33,493 nt of DNA, from NCBI GenBank assembly GCA_007692755.1, contig REBL01000193.1, forward strand, positions 1 to 33,493, in the 5' to 3' direction. Below are positions 8,770 to 16,911 of the stretch, piece by piece. The notes below the pieces were generated by a model, which made no database searches, was not told the origin of the DNA, and was given only the letters and a program-made list of their open reading frames with translations. How positions within the stretch are numbered: the first letter of the stretch is position 1; the number at the start of each line of letters is the position of its first letter. The stretch is from Nodularia sp. (in: cyanobacteria). GTDB taxonomy: Bacteria > Cyanobacteriota > Cyanobacteriia > Cyanobacteriales > Nostocaceae. The position numbers were made by a program, and so were the translations under genes.

Positions 8770-9014
8770 CTGTGTAGGTCAATCATACCTCCAGAAAATA
8801 TGGCGATTTTGGTAATTGATGGTTATTCCCGAACAATACTATAAAACATAACTGTAACAGTATACCTAGTTATAACCACTGGAGTTTTTTGCTTTGAAAC
8901 GCTCTGCATACGGTGATAGCCTGAAAAAGACTGGTGTCAGAACTATGGCACTGGATGTAGTTTTTGACCAATAGTTCCTGAATGGTACAAGCCCCCAGAT
9001 TTATCTGTGGAATC

Positions 9015-9104
9015 AATCAATCGAAAATCCCAAATCTAAAATCCTCAAGTCCCTAGATTTATCTGTGGGGTGAATCTAAAGTCTAAAATCTAAAATTGTT
9101 TGAC
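9015..9104 (-). repeat. Dispersed repeat with three heptad units; inverted partner at the right edge
   Basis: The reverse complement of this 90-bp segment matches 33397-33493 almost throughout, from GTCAAACAATTTTAG through the GGATTTTAGATTTGGGATTT block to CGATTGATT. This copy has three ATTTTAG-like units where the right copy has four, which accounts exactly for the 7-bp length difference. A second, partial copy of its core precedes it at about 8991-9014. Confidence 0.85.
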
Positions 9105-9277
9105 CTACTCAGTCGTTACTTCATGAGGCGTTTCGCACAGGTGCGGTGTCAATAGCTACGATTAATAATGTTTTTCAGCCTTTGCCGTGCTGCGCGTACA
9201 TGAACGAGGCAACTCTGCTCCACAAAATCACCCATCTTTAAGACACCTGGGCTAGAATCATCTGCAAATACAACTAT

Positions 9278-10624
9278 TTAGTCCAACGATAAAAAATCTT
9301 CGGCTGTAGTGGGATGAATGCCTATGGTTTCATTCAACTCTTGCTTTGTAATTCCTTGACGAATTGCCACCCCTAGAGTTTGAATTATTTCGGCGGCGTT
9401 TTCCCCCAGCATATGAGCGCCCAAAACTTGTTGAGAACTTTCGTCTACCACTAACTTCACCATCACTGGCTCTTCTGGTTCAAGTAGCTGATACAAAAGG
9501 GGTTGGAACTGGGTAGAGTAGCATTTTACCGACTCCCCAAATTTTTCCCGTGCTTTAGCTTCCGTCATCCCCACACCAGACCCCTCTGGACGAGAAAAAA
9601 CCGCAGAAGGCACATAATCGTAATTCACTGTTTGCGGGTGATTACCAAAAACTGTATTAGCAAAAGCAATACCTTCTGCCTTCGCTACTGGAGTTAATTG
9701 CATACGGTTGATGCAGTCACCCACAGCAAAAATATTTTCTTGGGTAGTACAGCAGTATTTGTCTACCTGAATTTCACCTTGTTTACCAACTTCGACTTGA
9801 GCCTTTTCTAAACCCAGGTTCTTGGTATTAGGACTCCAACCTGTAGCCACAAGGATAGTATCTGTGGCAATGGTTTCTGCAAAGTTCCCAGTAGTCCTTA
9901 ACAGCCAACCGTCATCTAAGTGAGTGATTTCTTGCGCCGTGCTGTTAGTAAAAATTTTAATTCCGCGTTTACTTAAACCCTGTTGCACGCCAGAGCGAAT
10001 GTCGTCATCAAATCCTGACAACATGATCTCATCTGTTTCGACCAATGTGACTTCGCACCCTAAAGCGTGCATCATGCTGGAAAATTCAGCGCCAATATAA
10101 CCACCACCAATAATTGCCAACCGTTTTGGTAAATAAGGTAAATTAAACATCTCACGAGATGTAATGGCGTATTCTATTCCCGGAATATTGGGCTTATTGG
10201 GTCTTCCACCCACAGCGATTAAAATTTTATCGGCTGTAACTTGATGCCCATTCAAATCTAGAGTATGGGCATCAACAAAAGTAGCACGTTCTTTAATTAT
10301 TTCAATTTCCGCTGCTCGCAACTGTTGACAATAAGAGTAGTTAATGTGTTCAATCTCTCGGTGTACTGACTTCATAAATAGTGTCCAGTCAAAATACCGT
10401 TGACACTTACTCCACCCGTAGCTTTGTGCCATTTGGTTTTCTTTAGCAAAATCAGCTGCGTAGACAATCAATTTTTTAGGAACACAACCCCGATTGACAC
10501 AAGTACCTCCAATGGTTTCTTGTTCAGCCATAGCGACACGGACACCATAGCTAGCAGCTTTTTTTGCTGCGGCTAATCCCCCTGGCCCAGTACCGATGAC
10601 AAACAAGTCATAATCAAATGTCAT
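9278..10624 (-). CDS. gor: Glutathione-disulfide reductase
   Basis: A 448-residue flavoprotein that reduces glutathione disulfide with a nicotinamide cofactor, part of antioxidant defence. FAD binding: GTGPGGLAAAKKAA (11-24). Redox-active disulfide: GGTCVNRGCVPKK, Cys42 and Cys47. Second nucleotide-binding fold: GGGYIGAEF (173-181). FAD-contacting AVGDC follows at about residue 300, and the C-terminal dimer domain has HPTTAEDF, whose His-Glu pair acts in catalysis. The cofactor fold is GxGxxG rather than GxGxxA, and the second beta-strand ends in Glu196 (VETDE), without the Arg pair usual in NADPH-using reductases. From memory, the Anabaena enzyme also has GxGxxG and still uses NADPH, so the cofactor is left open. 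The gene stands alone, with a roughly 400-bp divergent spacer upstream. Confidence 0.9.
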   Translation of the reverse strand: MTFDYDLFVIGTGPGGLAAAKKAASYGVRVAMAEQETIGGTCVNRGCVPKKLIVYAADFAKENQMAQSYGWSKCQRYFDWTLFMKSVHREIEHINYSYCQQLRAAEIEIIKERATFVDAHTLDLNGHQVTADKILIAVGGRPNKPNIPGIEYAITSREMFNLPYLPKRLAIIGGGYIGAEFSSMMHALGCEVTLVETDEIMLSGFDDDIRSGVQQGLSKRGIKIFTNSTAQEITHLDDGWLLRTTGNFAETIATDTILVATGWSPNTKNLGLEKAQVEVGKQGEIQVDKYCCTTQENIFAVGDCINRMQLTPVAKAEGIAFANTVFGNHPQTVNYDYVPSAVFSRPEGSGVGMTEAKAREKFGESVKCYSTQFQPLLYQLLEPEEPVMVKLVVDESSQQVLGAHMLGENAAEIIQTLGVAIRQGITKQELNETIGIHPTTAEDFLSLD

Positions 10625-11026
10625 AAAAATCTGTTCCTTTGTAACTGTTTTAAAAGCAGAGATATTTCATCTCTTATAGTGATTTAGGTCATGTTTTATC
10701 TACTGCCTTTGGGTGGATCAAAAATACGGAAATATGATGATGTATAAACTGTTAATGATATTCAGTAATTTAAAATAGTTTGCTGATTTATAACTTGCGG
10801 AGGATAATTAATCTTACTAGGGACAGGTATCTTGAGATAAGGTAGAAAAAAAATATTTATCCAAATAAGTACAAATATAAAAAAGTATCAAAAAATTAAT
10901 TTTGGCTATAAAATTGAGGATTTTTAGGCTATTAATAGCCCTTACACTGCATATATTACTGGGCTTCACAGACAATTGACTTCTAAGTTATTTCACACAA
11001 ATTCAAGGAGTGCGAGGATACAAGGG
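10625..11026. other. Divergent AT-rich intergenic region between gor and the dioxygenase gene
   Basis: No gene is seen in about 400 bp. The part near the dioxygenase (10840-10920) is very AT-rich with A-runs. A short inverted repeat, AGAGAT...ATCTCT, lies about 40-60 bp upstream of gor. It must hold both promoters, but I cannot place them with confidence. Confidence 0.5.
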
Positions 11027-11905
11027 ATGTATACATTTCTGCAAAAAATGTGGAATAAAGTTTTACAAAAAATTGATACCATACCATTTATACAATATCA
11101 ACAGGATTTGGCTTATCAAGCAGCCGTAAAAAACCACATTATAAATCTACCTATTCTGGCAAAGAGTGACTTGGATCTAGTTGAGAAGATAAAATATGAA
11201 GGAGTCGTAATTACTTCATTAGAAGAATTGGGAGTTCCATCTACACCTGACATCCTCGCAGCAGCAAAAAACCTGATTACCAAAATACCTCCAAATACTT
11301 CTGTCAAGAAAAATGAGTTTGTGATTCACGCTAGTTCCCAGCAAATAATGGAGCATCCAGCGATGTTTTCATGGGGACTTGAACAGCGTTTACTCGATAT
11401 TGTGGAGAATTATCTTGGTTTACCAGTAGCCTACAATGGTGTATATTTTCGCAGAGATATTGCTAATAAAATCGTGCAAGGTTCGAGATTATGGCATATA
11501 GATAGAGAAGATAGAAAGATTCTGAAAATTATAATTTATTTAAATGATACGAATGAATATACGGGACCATTTCAATATATTCCACAAGATTTAACTTTAG
11601 AAATAGTCAAAGCTTTAAAATATACATCTGGTTACATTCACGAGCAAAAGATGAGAGAGTTTGTCTCCCCAGAAAATTACAAATCATGTACAGGTTCTGC
11701 CGGAACTGTCATTTTTGCTGCTACTGGTAGCATTTTTCATCGAGGGAAGTTACCTATAATCTCTGATAGGTTTGCTATATTCTTTGATTATAGTTCTAGA
11801 CGGCAAAAAAAAAGATTTCATATGGCAAATTCTCTGCAAAATCATAATTTATCTATGTTGTCCCAAAATATTCCCAAACATAAAAAACAGTATATTTATT
11901 ATTAA
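11027..11905 (+). CDS. Phytanoyl-CoA dioxygenase (PhyH)-like, 2-oxoglutarate/Fe(II) oxygenase
   Basis: A 292-residue protein from the ATG at 11027, preceded by GCGAGG. A TTG at 10976 would lengthen it by 17 residues, but it lacks a ribosome-binding site. The central part has RLWHIDRED, giving the HxD iron-binding pair. About 95 residues later FHRGKLPIISDRFAIFFDYS supplies the distal His and a downstream Arg that would hold 2-oxoglutarate. This arrangement is typical of the PhyH family, which hydroxylates small molecules, often in natural-product or lipid pathways. The substrate cannot be told. No membrane segment is seen. Base composition is visibly richer in A+T than in the neighbouring genes and no biosynthetic partners lie nearby, so horizontal gain is plausible. 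The C-terminal 35 residues are basic and of low complexity. Confidence 0.62.
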   Translation: MYTFLQKMWNKVLQKIDTIPFIQYQQDLAYQAAVKNHIINLPILAKSDLDLVEKIKYEGVVITSLEELGVPSTPDILAAAKNLITKIPPNTSVKKNEFVIHASSQQIMEHPAMFSWGLEQRLLDIVENYLGLPVAYNGVYFRRDIANKIVQGSRLWHIDREDRKILKIIIYLNDTNEYTGPFQYIPQDLTLEIVKALKYTSGYIHEQKMREFVSPENYKSCTGSAGTVIFAATGSIFHRGKLPIISDRFAIFFDYSSRRQKKRFHMANSLQNHNLSMLSQNIPKHKKQYIYY

Positions 11906-12007
11906 AAAATTTGCCAAATATTTCTGTCGTTGGTCATTTGCTTCTATAAAGACAAGCGGCGACATATCGGTGAAAACTCTTTCGCTTTCGCGATAAACAA
12001 TAAACCT

Positions 12008-12931
12008 TTAAATTGTGATATCTTCCTGTTGGTTCAGAGCTAATCGTAAAGTTGATAATACCAAAATAATCAAAAATAAGACTAATCCAATTGTGCAAGC
12101 ATAGCTAATTTCTAAGTTACTAAAGGCTTCTTCATATAAATAGTAAACAATCGTTTTGGAGCTATTTAGTGGCCCGCCTTGGGTCATAATAAATACTTCT
12201 TCAAATACTTTAGTGGCAGAAATTGCTGAAATCACCGCCACTAGTGCTAAATACGGCTTCATTAAGGGAATTGTAATATCCCAGTGTTTGCGGATACCAT
12301 CTGAACCATCAATAGCTGCGGCTTCATACACATCAGCAGGAATTGATTGCAACCCTGCTAAATAAATTACCATGTAATAGCCCAGTCCCTTCCAAACGGT
12401 GACAGCCATGACACTGGCCAGAGAAATTGGTACGATACCCAGCAGCTTCTCTGGACTCGTTAGCCAGGGAATTCCTTCGGGAAAAATATGCCAAGTTTTG
12501 AGTAATTGATTGAGTAAACCGTTCTCTGCATACAGCCATTTCCAAGCTATACCAGCAACTACCATTGATATGACTACTGGGGTGTAGAAAGCTGCTCTAA
12601 ACCAATTCATCCCTCGCAGTTTCTGATTTACCAAAATTGCTAACACTAAGGGAGCCATGACTAAAATTGGTACGACCCCCAAGAGATAGAGAAAAGTATT
12701 TTCTAATGTTTTCCAAAAAACTGCATCCTTCCACAAGCGGAGAAAGTTGCCAAAACCTATCCATTGCGGTGGCTGAGTCAGGTCTTCGTAGCTGGTAAAG
12801 CTGAGGTAAAACGCTTGTATTGCTGGCCAAAAAACTGTTAAAACCAAGAGAATTAAAGCCGGGAGCAAAAATAAGTAGGGAGTCAGTCTTTGTTTGATGA
12901 AAGTCCAGTCTTGAGGCTTAATTTGATTCAT
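12008..12931 (-). CDS. ABC transporter permease of the carbohydrate uptake type (MalF/UgpA family)
   Basis: A 307-residue inner-membrane protein with six likely membrane helices. The first spans about 18-38 (LTPYLFLLPALILLVLTVFW). The EAA loop that docks on the ATPase subunit is YEAAAIDGSDGIRKHWDITI at about 201-220, followed by PLMKPYL. This loop and the length place it with the first permease of sugar or glycerol-phosphate importers. The partner permease, the binding protein and the ATPase are not in the window, which is common in cyanobacteria, where such subunits are scattered. The substrate cannot be assigned from the permease alone. The start is the ATG at 12931; no clear ribosome-binding site was noted. 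Confidence 0.87.
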   Translation of the reverse strand: MNQIKPQDWTFIKQRLTPYLFLLPALILLVLTVFWPAIQAFYLSFTSYEDLTQPPQWIGFGNFLRLWKDAVFWKTLENTFLYLLGVVPILVMAPLVLAILVNQKLRGMNWFRAAFYTPVVISMVVAGIAWKWLYAENGLLNQLLKTWHIFPEGIPWLTSPEKLLGIVPISLASVMAVTVWKGLGYYMVIYLAGLQSIPADVYEAAAIDGSDGIRKHWDITIPLMKPYLALVAVISAISATKVFEEVFIMTQGGPLNSSKTIVYYLYEEAFSNLEISYACTIGLVLFLIILVLSTLRLALNQQEDITI

Positions 12932-13025
12932 GAAGGCATTTTATAGACTCGGTGGATGAATTTTCCACCCGTAAACAAAGATAACAAGGCTAGTTAATAT
13001 TACACGAACATTTGCCTTTGATTCG

Positions 13026-13080
13026 CGATCGCCGGAGGGGGGGCTTTGCCCATCGCCGGAGGGGGGGCTTTGCCCATCGC
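13026..13080. repeat. Tandem repeat of a 24-bp GC-rich unit bounded by GCGAT/ATCGC
   Basis: Two perfect copies of a 24-bp unit (13028-13051 and 13052-13075; each starts ATCGCCGGAG and ends CTTTGCCC), plus a partial third ATCGC. On the minus strand the unit reads GCGATGGGCAAAGCCCC. This belongs to the same family as the palindromic element inside the cupredoxin gene at 18154-18185. Confidence 0.85.
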
Positions 13081-13190
13081 TTGCCAAAACTCACAAAAAT
13101 ACAGATTCAGCTTTTTTGGGGATGTGGCTTGATTTAAGCTTCAATGTTTTTAGGGCATCTTATCTATTTATTGAACGGAGAGCAACTGTG

Positions 13191-13853
13191 ATGGAATCTG
13201 AGAACAAATTGCCAATAGAACATCAAAATGTACCAGTCAATCACCGTGGGTTACATGAATTTTTGTACAGTTCCGACGATGAACACGATACGACTGAGGT
13301 GGCTGTAACGGCTGAATTCGCCAACAATGGAGCGGACATTATGCCTCTGGAGACTTGGCGCACATCAGACCAGAATGCCAAAATTGCCGGAGTTTACGCT
13401 GTTTTGGACGCAGAAAGACAAACCCAGTACATTGGCTATTCCCGGAATGTGTTGCTTTCCCTCAACGGTCATGTTAGCCAATATGGTGAGCAAAAGTGTG
13501 CTTTTGTGCGCGTGCAAACCTTTAAATTTCCCAAGCGTCAAGAAATGGAAGATTTGCGAGATGCTTGGATAGCAGAACTGGCAACTACACCACCGGGGAA
13601 TGCTTCTGAAGGCGGAATCTGGGCGAGTACAGTAGGCGAGGCGGCTAAGGCGGTAATGTCAGAAGCGGAACGCCACGCTTATGAGGAGAAAAAATTAAAA
13701 TTGCGGAAAGCAATGGCTGATTCAACTTTGTCTCAAGAAATAGCACAAGTGGATGCGAGTGCAGAGGAACGTCAGCGTCAACTGGAAACGGCGGTGAACA
13801 ACGATGACTGGAGTTCAGTTATTGACGCGCAGACAGAGGAAACTAAGTCTTAA
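13191..13853 (+). CDS. GIY-YIG nuclease superfamily protein
   Basis: A 220-residue protein from the ATG at 13191, which has GGAGAG about 10 nt upstream. Upstream in-frame starts as far as 13116 have no ribosome-binding site. The segment AGVYAVLDAERQTQYIGYSR (about 66-85) matches the beginning of a GIY-YIG fold, with GVY for GIY and YIG intact. The Arg in GYSRNVLLSLNGH sits where the catalytic Arg is expected. The usual catalytic Glu on the last helix is not clear to me. The C-terminus after residue 165 is a charged, Ala/Glu-rich helix. This kind of protein is common in cyanobacteria with no known role; it may be a nuclease or a non-catalytic relative. Confidence 0.72.
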   Translation: MESENKLPIEHQNVPVNHRGLHEFLYSSDDEHDTTEVAVTAEFANNGADIMPLETWRTSDQNAKIAGVYAVLDAERQTQYIGYSRNVLLSLNGHVSQYGEQKCAFVRVQTFKFPKRQEMEDLRDAWIAELATTPPGNASEGGIWASTVGEAAKAVMSEAERHAYEEKKLKLRKAMADSTLSQEIAQVDASAEERQRQLETAVNNDDWSSVIDAQTEETKS

Positions 13854-14274
13854 TAACAATTCTATGTGAGGTTTCGCCAAATTTAAGTAGAGACGTTATA
13901 AGAAAACAGGCTGAAAACCCTTGAGGTGAAGTTTTGGAGCATGGTGGTCAGTGAGCTTGTCGAACTGCGGAAAAACTTAAACGTGCTTTAGACAAGGGAT
14001 GAAAGCCGACTAAGGCGTTTACGCCTCGGTGACTTTGTGGTAAAATAATTCTCACAGGAACGGTAATTAACCTGTATAAAAACCCAAGTGCCTCACGGCA
14101 ATCTGTACCTTGACAACTAAATCTATGGGGTTCTACTTCGTAGTTCTAGTATCACCTGGAAGTAGGTAAAAGATTTACAGGTACTAGACTTGTGTTGAGC
14201 GACTTGTACTGAGCGCAGTCGAAGTAAGTCGAAACACGACACAGACTTGTACGGGCGTATTGCAATACGCCCCT
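13854..14274. other. Intergenic region with palindromes and dispersed repeats, no gene
   Basis: No convincing open frame is seen. It contains a hairpin AGGCGT/ACGCCT near 14012-14025 and a segment at about 14185-14245 made of alternating GACTTGT- and GTCGAA-type words that I know as dispersed repeats in Nostoc genomes. A perfect 20-bp palindrome follows at 14253-14272, with half-site GGGCGTATTG. The stretch 13890-14160 has repeated short pairings and could be part of the degraded mobile element whose right end follows. Confidence 0.5.
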
Positions 14275-14435
14275 AGCAAACAAAATTTGCGGTAACGCAA
14301 CTACCTCCGGGCAGGGGGAAAGTTAACGCTTGGGGAGAGAACCACCTCTGGGTTAGATACCGCAAGGAGTCTAATCTAAGTGGACTCGTTGAACCAAGAA
14401 TCCCCGCACCTTTAGGTCGGGGAGTGTCAAATGTA
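14275..14435 (+). mobile_element. Right-end remnant of an IS200/IS605 (tnpB-type) element, with the probable omega-RNA region
   Basis: The frame ending at TAA 14324-14326 reads CGNATTSGQGES, like the last residues of cyanobacterial TnpB. Downstream the sequence runs through GGAGTCTAATC, GACTCGTTGAA and a hairpin in which CCCCG and CGGGG flank CACCTTTAGGT (about 14402-14423), ending GAGTGTCAA near 14431. This hairpin-plus-tail form is what I know as the right end of cyanobacterial tnpB elements, where the omega-RNA scaffold overlaps the tnpB 3' end. No tnpB or tnpA body is present upstream, so this is a deleted or non-autonomous copy. It ends about 45 bp from the folC stop codon. Family recognition is from memory and not searched. 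Confidence 0.6.
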
Positions 14436-14474
14436 ACGTTTCTACAGCCAAGAATCAAGCCCATCTTCATGATC

Positions 14475-15728
14475 TTACGGCGAAAGTGTGAAAAAATGCC
14501 CGATTAAGTAGAGAGAACCACACAAAACCACTTGATTATTTGTGGAAATAAAAGCTGCTTCTAGGGCTGATGATAAATCAGGACACGTTTGACATAGAGA
14601 TAATTCTGGGCAAATTTCACGAGCTATTTGGGCTAATTCCAGAGGATTAGCTGAACTATGATCTGGGACTGGGACGAGATATAATTGGTCAGGCGAACGC
14701 AGTAAAGCTTGAAAAATATCGCGATGCTCTTTAGTCGCCAGCATTCCCATGATCCAAGTTATTTTAGTAGTCTCTAAACTATCGAGATAATCTCGCAGTG
14801 CGTGGGCTGCGGCTGGATTATGAGCGCCATCAATTAATAATTTTTGCTGGTTCCAAGTCACCCATTGCATTCGCCCCGGCCATTGGGTTTTGCTCATACC
14901 GTTGACAATGGCTTCTGGAGAAATCACCCAGCCTGATTTTTGGAGAATTTCTACAGCAGCTAAAGCCAAGACTGAATTAGTTAATTGAATTTGCCCTTGT
15001 AATGGCAAAGGATATTTAATTGTTAGGGAATTTTCACTAGTTTGATATTCAGCCCATCCTGGAGCGATTTCACGAGCTGGTTGAGGTGCAATATATGAGC
15101 ATTGTAATTCTTGAGCGCGCGATAGCACGACTTTTTCCGCCTCTGGTGGCAATTGCCCAATAACAACCGGACATCCGGGTTTAATAATCCCGGCTTTTTC
15201 TCTAGCAATATCAGCTACAGTAGGGCCTAATTGCTGCCAGTGTTCGCGGCTAATTGACGTAATTATTGTTACTAATGGCTGGTCAAAAACATTCGTCGCA
15301 TCCAAGCGCCCTCCCAAACCCACCTCTACCACTGCGATATCAACTTTCTGCTGGGCAAAATACAAGCAAGCCGCTGCGGTAATAATTTCAAACTGAGTTG
15401 GGTACTCATCATCAGCTTGAATAGCGTCTTGGACTTGTAGGATTAATTGGCTGAATTCCTCAGCAGAAATTGGCTGTTTGTTGATGCAAATGCGTTCTGT
15501 CCAATCGACTAAATGAGGAGAGGTATAACATCCTGTACGATAACCAGCCTCGGTCAGTACCGAGGAAAGATAAGCACAAACCGAACCTTTGCCGTTCGTG
15601 CCGGCAACGTGAATTACTGGGACTTGCTGGTGAGGGTTGCCGAGATTTGCCAAGAGTTTGATAATGCGCGACAGTCCCAGATGAACGCCGAAATGCTGAA
15701 AGGGTTTGAGTAAAGAATTTATATCCAC
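14475..15728 (-). CDS. folC: Dihydrofolate synthase / folylpolyglutamate synthase
   Basis: A 417-residue cytosolic ligase that adds glutamate to dihydropteroate and lengthens the folate polyglutamate tail. The P-loop is VAGTNGKGSVCAYL (41-54). Next come SPHLVDWTERICIN, a FolC signature segment, then VEVGLGGRLDATNV and the SISREHWQQLGPTVADIARE segment. The C-terminal domain holds LIDGAHNPAAAHAL. Length and motifs are normal. The start is a GTG at 15728, placed by the expected N-terminal helix; no clear ribosome-binding site precedes it. The gene stands between the tnpB-element relic and psbY, all read on the minus strand, but a terminator separates it from psbY. Confidence 0.93.
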   Translation of the reverse strand: MDINSLLKPFQHFGVHLGLSRIIKLLANLGNPHQQVPVIHVAGTNGKGSVCAYLSSVLTEAGYRTGCYTSPHLVDWTERICINKQPISAEEFSQLILQVQDAIQADDEYPTQFEIITAAACLYFAQQKVDIAVVEVGLGGRLDATNVFDQPLVTIITSISREHWQQLGPTVADIAREKAGIIKPGCPVVIGQLPPEAEKVVLSRAQELQCSYIAPQPAREIAPGWAEYQTSENSLTIKYPLPLQGQIQLTNSVLALAAVEILQKSGWVISPEAIVNGMSKTQWPGRMQWVTWNQQKLLIDGAHNPAAAHALRDYLDSLETTKITWIMGMLATKEHRDIFQALLRSPDQLYLVPVPDHSSANPLELAQIAREICPELSLCQTCPDLSSALEAAFISTNNQVVLCGSLYLIGHFFTLSP

Positions 15729-15761
15729 AAGCAGATGAAGGAAATTATGAGCCCAATGAAT

Positions 15762-15799
15762 AAAACCGGCTACCCTTGATTAGAGAAACAGCCGGTTTT
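15762..15799 (-). terminator. Terminator of psbY (may work in both directions)
   Basis: AAAACCGGCT (15762-15771) and AGCCGGTTTT (15790-15799) are perfect inverted repeats with an 18-nt loop. On the minus strand the stem ends in TTTTA. It lies 22 bp past the psbY stop codon and upstream of folC. Confidence 0.78.
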
Positions 15800-15821
15800 A
15801 GATGAATGATTTTAATTAAAT

Positions 15822-15947
15822 TTAGGCTTCTTTGTTAAAAAAGCCTTGGAATTGTCTTAAAGCTGCGGCACCAATGTTAAACACAGCCCAACTAGCAGCA
15901 ATGGCAATTGGTGCAACAACGATGGCAATCCGGTAATCGATATCCAT
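15822..15947 (-). CDS. psbY: Photosystem II protein PsbY
   Basis: A 41-residue single-helix membrane protein. It begins [20 protein letters not shown], continues [14 protein letters not shown] and ends NKEA. The MD-x-R start, the hydrophobic helix, the [15 protein letters not shown] turn and the length match PsbY, a small peripheral subunit of photosystem II at the edge near cytochrome b559. The ATG at 15947 has a strong ribosome-binding site (AGGAG, 8 nt upstream). It forms its own transcription unit, with a terminator 22 bp downstream. Loss of PsbY is tolerated in other cyanobacteria. The identification rests on the overall match over a short length. Confidence 0.85.
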   Translation of the reverse strand: MDIDYRIAIVVAPIAIAASWAVFNIGAAALRQFQGFFNKEA

Positions 15948-16162
15948 ATCTAGAACTCCTTTTTTATGTGAAAATTAAATTTTTATGACCTGTTCTCATT
16001 TTTATTGTTAGCCGAGTTGGTCAATTTTTCCAGTCCTATCTACAAGAAAATTGTAACTTTTTCCTGAAGCTAACCGCCAGCTAACGCCAGTATGCCAATT
16101 ATGGTACGCATTGCTGCGCTCAAACTAATTACCAATATATAGTTATATTACAATGTTTTGAG

Positions 16163-16693
16163 CTATTTCTGTGGATAAAATCCGAGATCATTTCCTTTTC
16201 CAGCATGAACCAAAGCTAACTTTTTGTAACGTTCGGCGTGTTCGATAAGTTCTGCGGCTTCGTTTTCTGGAACTTGGCGCAATACTTTACCGGGAACACC
16301 AACTACCAGGGACAGGGGGGGAATATTTTTCGTGACTACTGCACCAGCACCAATAATGCTACCATGACCCACTCTTACCCCGTCTAAAACAATCGCACCA
16401 ATGCCAACCAAGCTGCCACATTCAATGTAGGCTGAATGAATCACAGCGCGATGTCCTACGGTGACATGATTTTCTAAAATTGTTGGGCAACCTGGGTCAC
16501 CATGTAAAATTGCCCCGTCTTGAATGTTTGTACATTCGCCGATATCAATTCGTTCTACATCTCCCCTCACGACCGCACCATACCAGATGCTCGACCCAGC
16601 TTGAATGTTTACCGAACCTATGACTACAGCGTTGGCTGCTATGAAGGCTGCTTGAGAAAAATCAGGAGATGGCCAGTAAGAAGCTGTAGACAC
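16163..16693 (-). CDS. Gamma-class carbonic anhydrase family protein (left-handed beta-helix)
   Basis: A 176-residue protein built of hexapeptide repeats such as VVIGSVNIQAGSSIWYGAVV and VGIGAIVLDGVRVGHGSIIG, followed by AGAVVTKNIPPLSLVVGVPG. Metal-binding histidines are present in the family pattern: His in AILHGD, and the pair in HVTVGHRAVIHS. The VRGDVERIDIG segment holds the conserved Arg-Asp. The fold makes trimers, with zinc or another divalent metal at the subunit boundary. It resembles YrdA/CaiE-type proteins and the N-terminal domain of carboxysome protein CcmM, but lacks the RuBisCO-like repeats, so it is not CcmM. Enzyme activity is uncertain for this branch. The start is a GTG at 16693; no nearby ATG is available. 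Confidence 0.87.
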   Translation of the reverse strand: MSTASYWPSPDFSQAAFIAANAVVIGSVNIQAGSSIWYGAVVRGDVERIDIGECTNIQDGAILHGDPGCPTILENHVTVGHRAVIHSAYIECGSLVGIGAIVLDGVRVGHGSIIGAGAVVTKNIPPLSLVVGVPGKVLRQVPENEAAELIEHAERYKKLALVHAGKGNDLGFYPQK

Positions 16694-16911
16694 GATAGAA
16701 TATGAATATGGTACCCAGGAACACTCTTTGAAACTCTAAAGTTTGAGGCTGGTTGCATAACCAGGATATCACGGTGTTACGTCTCTCAACTGAGTCAAAT
16801 GCTAGTGAAAGTTCTTTGCAGCAATGAGCAAGCCTCTAAAATAAAGGAGCCGAAGTGTAAAATCCAACTCACTGGTGCTGGTGAAGACAAAACTATTTTT
16901 GTACGCACTTC

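Larger units (their letters stand above)
7802..9277. other. 1.5-kb stretch with no intact gene: decayed sequence, relics and a repeat
   Basis: No convincing full-length gene is visible. Short open frames at 7918-8130 and 8141-8326 (minus) resemble no family I know and lack ribosome-binding sites. 8539-8769 holds two in-phase small frames, listed separately. At 8876-8974 (plus) a stop-bounded frame ends in GVRTMALDVVFDQ, which resembles the core of a CHASE2 sensor domain but has no start. At 9149-9280 (minus) a 42-codon frame without a usable upstream start includes SSPGVLKMGDFVEQSCLVHV; I do not recognise it. 9015-9104 is a copy of a heptad-containing repeat. The pattern fits a region where several genes have decayed. 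Confidence 0.6.

Noticed and set aside
9149..9280. A 42-codon minus-strand frame directly downstream of gor
   Set aside because: Its appearance is protein-like, but it has no start upstream of an internal Met and I know no family for it; kept only as a note in the decayed region.
12008..12931. Sugar permease as part of a local transporter operon
   Set aside because: No binding protein, second permease or ATPase lies next to it in the window.
13890..14160. A structured RNA such as a group II intron domain, RNase P RNA or a CRISPR-associated RNA
   Set aside because: Some short hairpins are present, but none of the diagnostic conserved segments (domain V hairpin, RNase P cores, repeat-like anti-repeats) was found.
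16694..16911. A tRNA gene or small RNA in the spacer before the TIGR02652-like gene
   Set aside because: No cloverleaf, no T-loop consensus and no terminator; nothing beyond an ordinary divergent promoter region.
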